Shown here one piece after another: positions 8,940 to 18,493 of a stretch of 64,000 bases of DNA. This DNA is from Foliamicus sp963666765 (lineage in GTDB: Bacteria > Pseudomonadota > Gammaproteobacteria > Steroidobacterales > Foliamicaceae). Position 1 is the stretch's first letter. Each line of letters starts with the position of its first letter. The DNA lies in assembly GCA_963666765.1 (NCBI GenBank), contig OY762933.1, forward strand, positions 2,294,001 through 2,358,000. Reading direction: 5' to 3'. Made by a program: the position numbers and the translations under genes. The notes below the pieces were generated by a model that saw only the letters and a list, made by a program, of their open reading frames with translations, searched no databases and was not told where the DNA came from.

Positions 8940-9926
8940 TCAGTCCTTTGGCAGCCAGTTCATCATCTTGCGGAGGTTGGCGCCGACGGCTTCAATGGGA
9001 TGAGCGGCGGTCCTGGCCCGCATTTCGTGCAGGCGGGGTTCGCCGTTCTCGAATTCCTCGATCCACTCGCGGGCGAACTCGCCCGACTGGATGTCCGCCA
9101 GAATCTGCTTCATGGCCTTGCGCGATGCCTCGCCCACCACCCTGGGGCCGCGCGAGTAGTTGCCGTACTCCGCCGTGTCGCTCACCGAGTAGTTCATGCG
9201 CTTGAGGCCGCCCTCGTAGTAGAGGTCCACGATCAGCTTGAGTTCGTGCAATACCTCGAAGTACGCCAGTTCCGGCGGGTAGCCGGCTTCCACCAGGGTT
9301 TCGAACCCGGCCTTGATCAGTTCCTCCGAGCCGCCGCAAAGAACGGCCTGCTCGCCGAACAGGTCGGTCTCGGTCTCGTCCTTGAAGTTGGTCTCGATAA
9401 CACCCGCGCGAATCCCGCCGATGCCGTCGGCGTAACTCAGCGCCAGGTCCAGCGCGCCGCCGGTGGCGTCCTGGTGGACGGCGGCCAGGCAGGGCACGCC
9501 CGCGCCCTGCAGGTACATGCGCCGCACCAGGTGTCCCGGGCTCTTGGGCGCCACCATGAACACGTCCACGTCGTCGGGGGGCGTTACCTGGCCGTACAAC
9601 ACGCTGAAGCCGTGCCCCACCGCCAGCGCCTGCCCCGCTTCGAGGTTGGGCGCCACGGCGGACTCGTACACCCGCCGGTGGTGCTGGTCGGGCACCAGGA
9701 TCATCACCACGTCGCCCCAGGCGGCGGCGGCGTCCATGTCCAGGACGCTCAGGCCCTGCGACACCGCTTCTTCGCGGGAGGAGGAGCCTTCGCGCAGTCC
9801 GACCACGACCTGCACGCCGCTCTCCTTCAGGTTCAGGGCGTGGGCATGCCCCTGGCTTCCGTAACCCAGAACCGCCACCTTGCGGCCACGAATGATGGAC
9901 TGGTCGGCTTCGTAATGAATCTTCAT
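8940..9926 (-). CDS. ilvC: Ketol-acid reductoisomerase (class I)
   Basis: Converts acetolactate or acetohydroxybutyrate to the dihydroxy acid in valine/isoleucine synthesis, using NADPH and Mg2+. At 328 residues it has the short class I length. The Rossmann signature VLGYGSQGHAHALNLKESG is at 20-38, and the phosphate-binding loop VVGLREGSSSREEA favours NADPH. FMVAPKSPGHLVRRMY and the metal-binding TETDLFGEQAVLCGG (Asp and Glu ligands) are present. It follows ilvN by about 50 bases in the ilvD-B-N-C operon. Confidence 0.97.
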   Translation of the reverse strand: MKIHYEADQSIIRGRKVAVLGYGSQGHAHALNLKESGVQVVVGLREGSSSREEAVSQGLSVLDMDAAAAWGDVVMILVPDQHHRRVYESAVAPNLEAGQALAVGHGFSVLYGQVTPPDDVDVFMVAPKSPGHLVRRMYLQGAGVPCLAAVHQDATGGALDLALSYADGIGGIRAGVIETNFKDETETDLFGEQAVLCGGSEELIKAGFETLVEAGYPPELAYFEVLHELKLIVDLYYEGGLKRMNYSVSDTAEYGNYSRGPRVVGEASRKAMKQILADIQSGEFAREWIEEFENGEPRLHEMRARTAAHPIEAVGANLRKMMNWLPKD

Positions 9927-9976
9927 ATCAGGCCCTATGCTGCTGGCGCCGCAGCGAAGCGCAGCGGCGCGAATTC

Positions 9977-10567
9977 CTAGATTTCGCCGCGAGTCGGTTG
10001 CGGCGCGCGTTGCATCGCCACGCGACCGGAGCGCGCGACTTCTTCTATTCCGTGCATTCTCATCAGGTTGACGAATGCGTCAACCTTCTTGGTGGGCCCG
10101 ACGATCTCAAGAGCCAGAATGTCCCGCGTCACGTCCACCACCCTCCCGCGGAAGATCTCGTTGATCTGCAGGACTTCCGAGCGCTTGTCGCCGGTGCAGC
10201 GCACCTTGATCATGCACAGTTCCCGCTCGACGAAGTCGGTGCCGGTGACGTCATCCACCTCGATCGTGTCCACCAGCCGGTTGAGCTGGCGGATGATCTG
10301 GGAAATGACCCGGTCGTTGCCGCGCGTGACGATGCACATGCGCGAAACCGTCGGGTCGTCGGTCACCCCTACGGTCACGCTGTCGATATTGAAACCGCGG
10401 GCGGAGAACATGTTGACCACCCGGATCAGCGCGCCCATGGAGTTCTCCAGCAGCACGTTGATGATGTGCTGCTGGGCCTGCGGCGGAGCGCCGGGTTCCA
10501 CCGGCTCGCCCGCCGCCCGTTTGCGGATGAGCTGCTGCGGGGTCAGCGTGATGGCTTCGTCGTTCAT
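9977..10567 (-). CDS. ilvN: Acetolactate synthase small (regulatory) subunit
   Basis: A 196-residue regulatory subunit with an N-terminal ACT domain (HIINVLLENSMGALIRVVNMFSARG... at about 31-105) and a C-terminal regulatory domain (LALEIVGPTKKVDAFVNLM). It binds branched-chain amino acids, usually valine, for feedback inhibition of the catalytic subunit. The N-terminal 30 residues extend beyond the usual ACT start. The ATG overlaps the ilvB stop (ATGA, 10564-10567), so the two subunits are translationally coupled. It could equally be named ilvH. Confidence 0.95.
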   Translation of the reverse strand: MNDEAITLTPQQLIRKRAAGEPVEPGAPPQAQQHIINVLLENSMGALIRVVNMFSARGFNIDSVTVGVTDDPTVSRMCIVTRGNDRVISQIIRQLNRLVDTIEVDDVTGTDFVERELCMIKVRCTGDKRSEVLQINEIFRGRVVDVTRDILALEIVGPTKKVDAFVNLMRMHGIEEVARSGRVAMQRAPQPTRGEI

Positions 10568-12360
10568 ACGAAGGTCTCCGGCGCATGCCGCGACGTGATC
10601 ATCTCGTCGGATGACTTGCCCGCCGGCACCATCGGAAACACCATTTCTTCCTTGACCACGCGGAATTCCATGACCACCGGGCGGTCGTTGATCTCCCAGG
10701 CCTTTTCGATCACGTTTTCCACCTGGTCCGGCCGTTCCGCACGCAGGGCGGCGCAGCGGCTGGCGCGCGCGAGCTGAACGAAATCCGGATTGGTGTCGGT
10801 GAGGTCCGTATGGCTGAAGCGGTTCTCATGGAACAGCTCCTGCCACTGGCGCACCATGCCCAGGAAGTTGTTGTTCATGATCACGATCTTGAGCGGGATG
10901 CCGTGCGCCGACGCCACCGCCAGTTCCTGGGCGTTCATCATGAAGCCGCCGTCGCCGTTGATCGAGATCACGGTCTTGTCGATGCCGTAGGCGCGCATTC
11001 CGAACCCCGCGCCCAGCGCGGCGGGCAACGAGAAGCCCATGGTCCCCAGGCCGCCGGAGGTGATGTGCGACCGTGGCTGGGTGAACTTCAGGTACTGCGC
11101 GGCCCACATCTGGTTCTGGCCCACGTCGGTGCAAACCACCGCGTTGCCGCCGGACTTCGCCCGCAGCCTTTCGAGCACGTACTGCGGCCGCAGTTCGCCG
11201 TCGTCCGCGTAGGTCAGCGGACACTCGTCGCGCCAGTCCTGGATCTTGTTCAGCCAGCGCTTGACCTTTTTCGGCTTGACCAGCGGGCGCAGCCTCTCCA
11301 GCACCGATTTCACGTCGGCGTTGAACGCCAGGTCGGCGTAGATGTTCTTGGAGATGCAGGACTTGTCGATCTCGATATGAATAACTGCGGCGTGCGGCGC
11401 CCAGCGATCGACCATGCCGGTGACGCGGTCGTCGAAACGGGCGCCCACGGCGATGATGAGATCGGCGTGCTGCACCGCCTGGTTGGCCCACCACATGCCG
11501 TGCATGCCGAGCATGCCCAGCGAAAGCGGGTCGTCCTCCGGAAACGCTCCCAGCCCGTGCAGGCTGGTGGTGACCGGGATATTGAGGTGACGCGCAAACT
11601 CGGTCAGCACTTCCGCGGCGTTGGAATTGATTGTCCCGCCGCCCACGTACAGCAGCGGCCGCTGCGAACTCTCAAGCATTCGCACCGCGCGGCGCAGCCT
11701 GATCTCGTCGCACTCGTCCGGAACCGAATAGCCGCGCATCCGGATTTCTTCGTCGAACTGGAAGACGCCCTCGGCCATCAGTACGTCCTTGGGCAGGTCC
11801 ACCACCACCGGCCCGGGCCGCCCGGTGCGCGCCAGGTGATAGGCTTCGTGCACGATGCGCGGGATATCGTCCGGCGCGCGCACCAGGTAGTTGTGCTTGG
11901 TGATGCTGCGGGTCACGCCCAGCGTGTCGGTTTCCTGGAAGGCGTCGTTGCCGATGAGCGGCATGGGCACCTGGCCCGTGAACACGACGATGGGGACCGA
12001 GTCCATGAACGCGTCGGCAATCCCCGTCACGGTGTTTGTGGCCCCGGGCCCGCTGGTCACCAGGACGGTTCCGACCTGGCCCGTGGCCTTGGCGTAGCCC
12101 TCCGCCGCGTGCGTGCCGCCCTGCTCGTGCCGCACCAGTACATGCTGGAAGTTCGGCTTCACGCGCGCCATTTCGTCATATACGTGAATTACCGCCCCGC
12201 CGGGATGTCCGAAGACAACCCGTGCGTCCTCCGCTTCCAGCGCGTGGAGAAAAATCTCCGCGCCCGACATCTTCTTGCCGATGTGTTGCTGCACGGCGTC
12301 CCTGCCTCGCAGGCGCTGCGGCGTTTCCGCCACCGCTGCGGCAGTGCTGGTGCTAGACAT
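10564..12360 (-). CDS. ilvB: Acetolactate synthase large (catalytic) subunit
   Basis: A ThDP-dependent enzyme of 598 residues making acetolactate / acetohydroxybutyrate. The N-terminal ThDP domain has VFGHPGGAVIHVYDEMA and the activating Glu in VLVRHEQGGTHAAEGYAKA; TSGPGATNTVTGIADA is conserved in the family. The C-terminal ThDP/Mg motif is INGDGGFMMNAQELAVA...NNNFLGMV. The start at 12360 is preferred over 12405 because GAGGA precedes it and conservation begins after it; it overlaps the end of ilvD by eight bases. Confidence 0.97.
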   Translation of the reverse strand: MSSTSTAAAVAETPQRLRGRDAVQQHIGKKMSGAEIFLHALEAEDARVVFGHPGGAVIHVYDEMARVKPNFQHVLVRHEQGGTHAAEGYAKATGQVGTVLVTSGPGATNTVTGIADAFMDSVPIVVFTGQVPMPLIGNDAFQETDTLGVTRSITKHNYLVRAPDDIPRIVHEAYHLARTGRPGPVVVDLPKDVLMAEGVFQFDEEIRMRGYSVPDECDEIRLRRAVRMLESSQRPLLYVGGGTINSNAAEVLTEFARHLNIPVTTSLHGLGAFPEDDPLSLGMLGMHGMWWANQAVQHADLIIAVGARFDDRVTGMVDRWAPHAAVIHIEIDKSCISKNIYADLAFNADVKSVLERLRPLVKPKKVKRWLNKIQDWRDECPLTYADDGELRPQYVLERLRAKSGGNAVVCTDVGQNQMWAAQYLKFTQPRSHITSGGLGTMGFSLPAALGAGFGMRAYGIDKTVISINGDGGFMMNAQELAVASAHGIPLKIVIMNNNFLGMVRQWQELFHENRFSHTDLTDTNPDFVQLARASRCAALRAERPDQVENVIEKAWEINDRPVVMEFRVVKEEMVFPMVPAGKSSDEMITSRHAPETFV

Positions 12361-14086
12361 GGGTAAGTTCCTCATGACGTTGGGAAGCCTTGCGCGCCTC
12401 GTCACGGGCCGGGTCGGACACGCGCAGGATGGCTCCGGTGGAAGCGCTGGTCACGAAATGCGTGTAGCGCTCCAGCCAGCCACCCTTGATTTTCGGGCGG
12501 AACGGCTTCAGCCGCTCCCGCCGGCGTTCGAGTTCTTCCGGGTCGACTTCCAGGTCCACCCGGCGCCGCGCCAGGTCGATCACGATGCGATCGCCCGGCT
12601 GGACCAGTGCGATCGGACCCCCGGCCGCCGCCTCGGGCGACACATGACCTATGGACAGCCCCCGGGTTGCGCCGGAAAACCGCCCGTCGGTGAGCAGCGC
12701 GGCCGACGTATCCAGGCCCATTCCCGCGATTGCGGAGGTCGGCTGCAGCATTTCGGGCATGCCGGGACCTCCCCTGGGGCCTTCGTAGCGAATGATGACC
12801 ACGTCGCCCTCGCGCACTTCGCCGGCCATGATTCCCTCCACGGCGTCGTCCTGCGACTCGTAGATGCGTGCGCGCCCCTCGAAGCGCTGCAGATGCTCCG
12901 GCAGTGCGCCGACCTTGATGATGGCGCCCTCCGGCGCCAGGGAACCGAACAGGACGCACAATCCGCCGGTGGCGCGAAAGGCCGTGTCTCGATCTCGAAT
13001 CACGGCACGGTTCTGCACCTCGGCGTCCCTGAGTTGTTCGCCGAGGGTTCCGGCCACGGTCGGCCGGTCCGAGTTCAGAACGCCGATGGCGTCCAGTTCC
13101 TTCAGGATGGCATATACGCCGCCCGCCTGCTCGACGTCTTCCATGTGAACGTCCGGCGTGGCCGGGGAGACCTTGCAAATGTAAGGCACCCGATCGGACA
13201 TGCGGTTGATCCGGTCCAGGTCGTAGGGCACTTCCGCCTCGTGGGTGGCCGCCAGCAGGTGCAGCACCGTGTTGGTGGAGCCGCCCATCGCCATGTCCAG
13301 CGCGAAGCCGTCGTCAAAAGCATCGGCGGTGACGATGTCGCGTGGCTTGAGGTCCTGCTTCACCAGTTCGACCACCCGCGCGCCTGCTTTCCGCACCAGT
13401 TTTTCGCGCCGCGGGTCCACGGCGAGGATGGAGCCGTTGCCGGGCAGCGCCAGTCCCAGCGCTTCGACCAGGCAGTTCATGGAGTTGGCGGTGAACATGC
13501 CGGAGCAGGAGCCGCAGGTGGGGCAACTCAGGGCCTCGAGCTCGGCGAGTTCCTCATCGCTCATGTCGCCCTTCTGGTGACGTCCCACGGCCTCGAACAC
13601 GGTGGCCAGGTCGACCTTGTCGCCGCCCGGCAGCTTCCCGGCTTTCATCGGTCCGCCGGACACGAACACCGTCGGAATATTGATTCTGAGCGCGCCCATC
13701 AGCATGCCGGGCACGATCTTGTCGCAGTTTGAAATACACACCAGGCCGTCCAGCCAGTGCGCCTGGGCCATGGTCTCGACCGAGTCGGCGATCAGTTCGC
13801 GCGACGGCAGCGAATAGCGCATGCCGATGTGGCCCATGGCGATGCCGTCGTCCACTCCGATGGTGTTGAATTCGAACGGAACGCCGCCCGCATCACGCAC
13901 CGCATCGCGTGCGGTGGCTCCCAGCTTCTGCAGGTGTACATGCCCGGGAATCAGCTCCACAAACGAGTTGCAGATGCCGATGAAAGGACGTTCGAAATCC
14001 TCGTCCGAGCGCACTATGCCGGTAGCGCGCAGCAAGGACCGGTGTGGCGCCCTTTCGATGCCACGTTTTACGGTGTCGCTTCTCAT
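12353..14086 (-). CDS. ilvD: Dihydroxy-acid dehydratase
   Basis: An Fe-S enzyme of 577 residues that dehydrates 2,3-dihydroxyisovalerate and its homologue to the 2-keto acids. Cluster and Mg-binding signatures are VCISNCDKIVPGMLMGALR and ALSCPTCGSCSGMFTANSMN, followed by MGGSTNTVLHLLA and the C-terminal TDGRFSGATRGLSIGHVSPEA. It is the first gene of the minus-strand ilvDBNC set. Upstream, 14087-14233 is a short divergent intergenic region shared with the gene at 14234. Confidence 0.97.
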   Translation of the reverse strand: MRSDTVKRGIERAPHRSLLRATGIVRSDEDFERPFIGICNSFVELIPGHVHLQKLGATARDAVRDAGGVPFEFNTIGVDDGIAMGHIGMRYSLPSRELIADSVETMAQAHWLDGLVCISNCDKIVPGMLMGALRINIPTVFVSGGPMKAGKLPGGDKVDLATVFEAVGRHQKGDMSDEELAELEALSCPTCGSCSGMFTANSMNCLVEALGLALPGNGSILAVDPRREKLVRKAGARVVELVKQDLKPRDIVTADAFDDGFALDMAMGGSTNTVLHLLAATHEAEVPYDLDRINRMSDRVPYICKVSPATPDVHMEDVEQAGGVYAILKELDAIGVLNSDRPTVAGTLGEQLRDAEVQNRAVIRDRDTAFRATGGLCVLFGSLAPEGAIIKVGALPEHLQRFEGRARIYESQDDAVEGIMAGEVREGDVVIIRYEGPRGGPGMPEMLQPTSAIAGMGLDTSAALLTDGRFSGATRGLSIGHVSPEAAAGGPIALVQPGDRIVIDLARRRVDLEVDPEELERRRERLKPFRPKIKGGWLERYTHFVTSASTGAILRVSDPARDEARKASQRHEELTHV

Positions 14087-14233
14087 ATCCCCAGGCCTGG
14101 TCTACCTGCGCCGGCGCCCAGCGCCAGCCAGACAAAACATCTTACATCAGCCCGGGGTAGATTGAATATCCGGAAAATTGCGCAAGATATTGTGAATAGC
14201 TGTAAATTTACGGCTTTCCACCGGGAGAACGAA

Positions 14234-15094
14234 ATGAAGAAAATGCTGTTGCCCGCCCTGATCGGACCGCTGCTGCTTGCCTGGAACGCGGGGGCATCGG
14301 CGCAGGACTGGAGCAGGGAATACGAGACCACGAAGATTTCCGAGCGCCTCTATACCTTCTGGCACAGGGGCGTCCGCAACATTTTCGTAGTCACGGATGA
14401 TGGCGTGATCGCAACCGATCCGATCAGCCCGCAGGCCGCGGAAGTCTATCGGGCGGAAATCGCCAGGGTGACGGACCTTCCGGTGCGATATGTGATCTAC
14501 AGCCACGAGCACTGGGACCACGTGCTGGGCGGGCAGATCTTCAGGGACGAGGGCGCCGAGTTCATCAGCCACGAGAACTGCCTGAAATTCTTCTTCCGCA
14601 ATCCGAACCCGGACCTTGTCATTCCGGACCGGACCATCTCCGGCAATACGCGCTTCAGCCTGGGCGGCGAGAGCTTCCATCTGCGCTACCTCGGCGAGAA
14701 CCACGGCGATTGCCTGCTGGTCTTCGATTTCCCCGAGGAACGGGCGATCTACCTGGCCGACCTGGCCACCGACGGTTTCCTGGGCCTGGGCGCCATGCCG
14801 GACTACGACATCATCGAGTACCTGCGTTCGCTGCGCGAGATCGAGGCCATGGACTTCGACCTGATGATCGGAGCGCATGGCCCCGCACGTGCGGGCAAGG
14901 ACGCGGTGGTGATCCGGCGGCGCTGGATGGAAACGATAATTGATGCGGTAGGGAGAGAGCTGGAAGCCGGGACCCCGGTGGGAGAAATTGCCGGCAAGCT
15001 GCATTTCCCCGAATTCGAGCACCTGCGCGGATACGAGTCGCAATTGCCGGCCTTCGTGCTGCGCATGGCCCAGTTCCACGAGATGGGCTGGTAG
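14234..15094 (+). CDS. Periplasmic metallo-beta-lactamase-fold hydrolase
   Basis: A 286-residue secreted protein with a clear signal peptide (MKKMLLPALIGPLLLAWNAGASAQ). The metal site is YSHEHWDHVLGG (HxHxDH type), with later ligands in ENHGDCLLVF and MIGAHGPA, so a binuclear metallohydrolase of the MBL superfamily. Length and the YTFWHRGVRNIFVVTDDGVIATDPI beginning are like SoxH/quinoprotein-relay type proteins rather than true beta-lactamases. Substrate unknown. The ATG at 14234 follows GGGAGAACGAA; the much longer upstream frame is not coding. Confidence 0.85.
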   Translation: MKKMLLPALIGPLLLAWNAGASAQDWSREYETTKISERLYTFWHRGVRNIFVVTDDGVIATDPISPQAAEVYRAEIARVTDLPVRYVIYSHEHWDHVLGGQIFRDEGAEFISHENCLKFFFRNPNPDLVIPDRTISGNTRFSLGGESFHLRYLGENHGDCLLVFDFPEERAIYLADLATDGFLGLGAMPDYDIIEYLRSLREIEAMDFDLMIGAHGPARAGKDAVVIRRRWMETIIDAVGRELEAGTPVGEIAGKLHFPEFEHLRGYESQLPAFVLRMAQFHEMGW

Positions 15095-15119
15095 CGGCGG
15101 AGTCCGTCGGGAGTCGGGC

Positions 15120-15935
15120 GTGCCCGAGTTGCCGGAGGTCGAGACGACCCGCCGCGGCATCGAGCCGACGGTAGCGGGCGCTCGGGTTGCAGATATTGTC
15201 GTTCGCGAGCGGCGGCTGAGATGGGCGATACCCCGCGAGGTGGAGCGCAAGCTCACCGGCGCCACGATGCTCGGCGTTCGGCGCAGGGCCAAGTACCTGC
15301 TGCTGGAGAGCGAGCGCGGCACGGCCATCGCGCACCTGGGAATGTCGGGCAGCTTCTCCCTCGTGGCGGCCGGCTCCAAACCGGGCGCCCATGATCACTA
15401 TGATCTCGTGTTCGAAAGCGGGAAGGCCCTGAGGTTTACCGATCCGCGAAAGTTCGGCAGCCTGCTGTGGGGCGGGCGCGATCCCTTGCGCCACAAGCTG
15501 CTGGCGGAACTCGGCCCCGAGCCGCTCAGCGCCGAATTCAGCGGCGCGTGGTTGAAGGAGCGCTCGCTTGGCCGCAGGATCGCCGTCAAGTCGTATCTCA
15601 TGATGCCGGCCGTCGTTGCGGGTTTGGGGAACATCTATGCCAGCGAGGCGCTGTACCGGGCCGGGATCCACCCGCGCCGCGCCGCCGGCCGGATCGCATT
15701 ACGCCGCTATGAGGTCCTTGCCGAGGCCATTCGCGGCGTGCTGGGCGACGCGATCAAGGCAGGCGGGACCACGCTGCGCGATTTCGCCGACGCGCGCGGG
15801 CGCCCGGGGTATTTCGCTCAGCAACTGGATGTGTACGACCGGGAGGGCCTTGACTGCCGCTCCTGCAACGCGGAGATCCGGCGCAGCGTTATCGGCCAGC
15901 GTTCCAGCTACTACTGTGTGAACTGCCAGAGGTAG
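15120..15935 (+). CDS. mutM: Formamidopyrimidine-DNA glycosylase (MutM/Fpg)
   Basis: Excises 8-oxoguanine and FapyG. From a GTG start the 271-residue protein begins PELPEVETT, giving the catalytic Pro2 and Glu3 after Met removal. RRRAKYLLL supplies the beta-F lysine, GLGNIYASEALYRAGIHP the helix-two-turn-helix, and CRSCNAEI...YYCVNCQ a C-terminal zinc finger. The segment MMPAVVAGLGNIY has Pro where most relatives carry Asp-Gln (normally LLDQ..VAGVGNIY); probably tolerated. The last 47 bases overlap the end of the opposite-strand kinase gene. Confidence 0.95.
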   Translation: MPELPEVETTRRGIEPTVAGARVADIVVRERRLRWAIPREVERKLTGATMLGVRRRAKYLLLESERGTAIAHLGMSGSFSLVAAGSKPGAHDHYDLVFESGKALRFTDPRKFGSLLWGGRDPLRHKLLAELGPEPLSAEFSGAWLKERSLGRRIAVKSYLMMPAVVAGLGNIYASEALYRAGIHPRRAAGRIALRRYEVLAEAIRGVLGDAIKAGGTTLRDFADARGRPGYFAQQLDVYDREGLDCRSCNAEIRRSVIGQRSSYYCVNCQR

Positions 15936-18288
15936 CCGGCGCGGGCATGCGATAGCCCACGCCGCGCTCGTTAACGATGTAGGTCGGCCGACCTGCGTCG
16001 TCACCGAGCTTGCGGCGCAGTTGCTTGACGAAAGTGCGTACGCGGTCGGAATCCCCGGCGTCAGGGGCCTTCCACATCCGGCGGATCAGCGCATCGTAGG
16101 TCAAACACCTTGGAGCGTTCAGGGCCAGGGCGCGCAGCAACTCGAATTCCCTCGCGGTCAGGTGCAGATCCTGTCCGGCCAGGGTTACACGCCGCTGCTC
16201 GAAGCTGACGGTAAGGTCCGCGATAGTGAACTCCTGCGGTTCGGCCCGCGCGCGGAGCGCAGCCCGGATTCTTGCTGTCAGTTCGGTGCCTGAGAAGGGC
16301 TTGACCAGATAATCCACCGCGCCGCGCTCTAGCGCCCTGGCGATGGTCTCGTCCCGGCCGTAGGCGGAGATAAAGATGACCGGCAGTTCAGCCAGTTCCG
16401 GGACGGTTTCCAGGAGTTCTATTCCGTCCGTGTCAGGCAACATCAGGTCCAGCACGACCAAGCGAGGCCTCCTGGCCCGGATTATGCGGGACAGTTCGCG
16501 GTGCTCGCCGGTTACGATGGCGGCGTAGCCCGCTCGCGTAAGCACTTCGCTTGCGAAGCGCAGCATTCGTGGGTCGTCATCCAGCACCAGAATGGGTACG
16601 CGCTTGTCCGTGTCGCGGGAAACTCCAGCTTGATCGCCGTTCGGCCCCAGGTCCGCGGCTGCTTCCTCGGCCACCGGAAGCGTCAGAGTGAATCGCGCAC
16701 CCTGGCCGACCCCGCCGCTCTCGGCCCAGATGCGTCCCCCGTGGGCTTCCACGATGCCCTTGCAAATGGACAGCCCCAAGCCCGTCCTACCCTGGCCGCG
16801 CCGCTGGTCGTCGGTGGTCGCACCGGCGTGTTTGCGGAACAGGTGAGGAAGTTTCTCCGGCGGCACGCCCCGGCCTTCATCGGATACCGAGATCGCCACG
16901 TGCGGGCCGTCGCGCACGGCGGCGGCCCGTATCGGCGAGGATCCGACCGAGTGCCGCGCCGCGTTGGAGAAAAGATTGATCAGCACCTGTACGATGCGCC
17001 GTCCGTCCGCCATCACGCGGGGGAGGTCGCCTGGAAGGTCGATGGCGATCGGGTGCGAGGCGCCGCCGCTCAAGAAGGTGTTCCGCGCTTGCTCCACGAT
17101 CATGGGTATTTCGGTCGGCGCCGGGGATACCGAAAGCATGCCCGCTTCGATTCGGCCAACCTCGAGAAGGTCGCTGATCAGCCTGTGCATCTGGTCCGCC
17201 TGCTCATCGATGACCCGGAAGAAATGGTCCGCCTCGGCCGGGTTCGGCGTCGGCGATGCGCCGAGCCAGATCGCGGTCGACCCCTTGATGGCGGCCAGCG
17301 GCGCGCGCAATTCATGGCTCACCAGGCTCAGAAACGCGGATCGCTGCCGATCCAGTTCGTTCAGGGCCGCCAGGTCCTGCATCATGATCACGATCGAGAC
17401 GACATCGCCGTTCTCCGATCGGATCGGGGTGGCGTTGAGAAGCACGGACACGCGCCGTCCGTCCGGCACCGACAGCGCGATCTCCTCCGCGCGCACGGTC
17501 TCCGCGTCGATCAGGCTTTGCGCGAGGGAAAGCTCGTTGAGGGAAATCTCGCGCCCGTCCGAGCGCTCGCACTTCATCACGTCCAGCAGATCGTTCACGG
17601 ACTGGCCCGGCGTGCACAGACTTTCCACTATCCTCTTGGCCTCCCGATTGACTGACCTCGGTCTCCCCAACCCCGCGTCGACTACCACCACACCCACCGG
17701 CGACGTTTCCACCAGTGCTTCGAGATCGGCGCGCGCCCGCCGCTCGTCGCGATGGGTGCGCGCATTGTCGATGGCCGTTGCCGCCTGGGAGGCAAACAGC
17801 ATCAGCAATTCCTCGTCCTCGCCCGTGAAGTCCGCAGCGTCCACCTTTTCCGCGACCAGGAAACTGCCCACCTGCTCGCCGTGGTGGAGCATCGGCATCG
17901 ACTGAAGCGTCTTGGACGGCATCAGCTTCGAGAAAAAGCCGTGCTCGTGCACGTAGTCCGGCAGGTCCGCCAGCTTCAGCGTTCCCGGCCGGTGGCGGAG
18001 GTCCGCCAGCAGTCGTGGCCCGTCAGGCCATTCCATGAACCGGCGCTTCTCGTCGGCCGTGAATCCGGACGTTACAAAGTCTCGCACTACGCCCGTCTGG
18101 TCAAAGGTAACTATTACGCCGTAGCGCGCGCTGGTAAGCGCGCGGGCGCTGTCAACGACCTCTTGCAGCACGGTGGCGAGATCCAGACTCGCACTGATGC
18201 GCAGGATCGCCGCGCTCAATTGCGAGATCCGCGCCTGGACCGCATCCATCTCCGGCACGGATTCTCCCGTCATGGCGCGCCGGCCCAT
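15889..18288 (-). CDS. Fused sensor histidine kinase - receiver - winged-helix regulator
   Basis: A 799-residue soluble protein combining a whole two-component system. Order: GAF domain (about 20-180), PAS-like (185-300), HisKA with phospho-acceptor His325 in SHELRAPLAAIKG, HATPase (about 420-535, GQGRTGLGLSICKGIVEAHGG), receiver with Asp614 in LVVLDLMLPDTDG and a VKP Lys, and an OmpR/PhoB-type winged helix (about 690-785, LTAREFELLRALALN...YIVNERGVGYRM). No membrane segment, so the signal is probably cytoplasmic and read by GAF/PAS. Starts at 18288 or 18273 are both possible. It is divergent from the sterol operon, whose control is its most obvious candidate role (inference). It overlaps mutM tail-to-tail. 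Confidence 0.93.
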   Translation of the reverse strand: MGRRAMTGESVPEMDAVQARISQLSAAILRISASLDLATVLQEVVDSARALTSARYGVIVTFDQTGVVRDFVTSGFTADEKRRFMEWPDGPRLLADLRHRPGTLKLADLPDYVHEHGFFSKLMPSKTLQSMPMLHHGEQVGSFLVAEKVDAADFTGEDEELLMLFASQAATAIDNARTHRDERRARADLEALVETSPVGVVVVDAGLGRPRSVNREAKRIVESLCTPGQSVNDLLDVMKCERSDGREISLNELSLAQSLIDAETVRAEEIALSVPDGRRVSVLLNATPIRSENGDVVSIVIMMQDLAALNELDRQRSAFLSLVSHELRAPLAAIKGSTAIWLGASPTPNPAEADHFFRVIDEQADQMHRLISDLLEVGRIEAGMLSVSPAPTEIPMIVEQARNTFLSGGASHPIAIDLPGDLPRVMADGRRIVQVLINLFSNAARHSVGSSPIRAAAVRDGPHVAISVSDEGRGVPPEKLPHLFRKHAGATTDDQRRGQGRTGLGLSICKGIVEAHGGRIWAESGGVGQGARFTLTLPVAEEAAADLGPNGDQAGVSRDTDKRVPILVLDDDPRMLRFASEVLTRAGYAAIVTGEHRELSRIIRARRPRLVVLDLMLPDTDGIELLETVPELAELPVIFISAYGRDETIARALERGAVDYLVKPFSGTELTARIRAALRARAEPQEFTIADLTVSFEQRRVTLAGQDLHLTAREFELLRALALNAPRCLTYDALIRRMWKAPDAGDSDRVRTFVKQLRRKLGDDAGRPTYIVNERGVGYRMPAPATSGSSHSSSWNAGR

Positions 18289-18493
18289 GCGCCTGCGCGG
18301 TCAAGCGATGACATGCTCATGGCGTGGTTTCCTGGATGCCCCCGTGTCCGGCTATCGTCAATTCTCGAAAAACACACGAAATGAATGACGAATCACACAA
18401 GAATCCCACAGAGTTTTGGTATAGTCAATTTCAGTGAGCGTCTATTGACGGCCATTCCGTCCGTATCAGGGATGCGGACCAGGAGGTGGCAGA

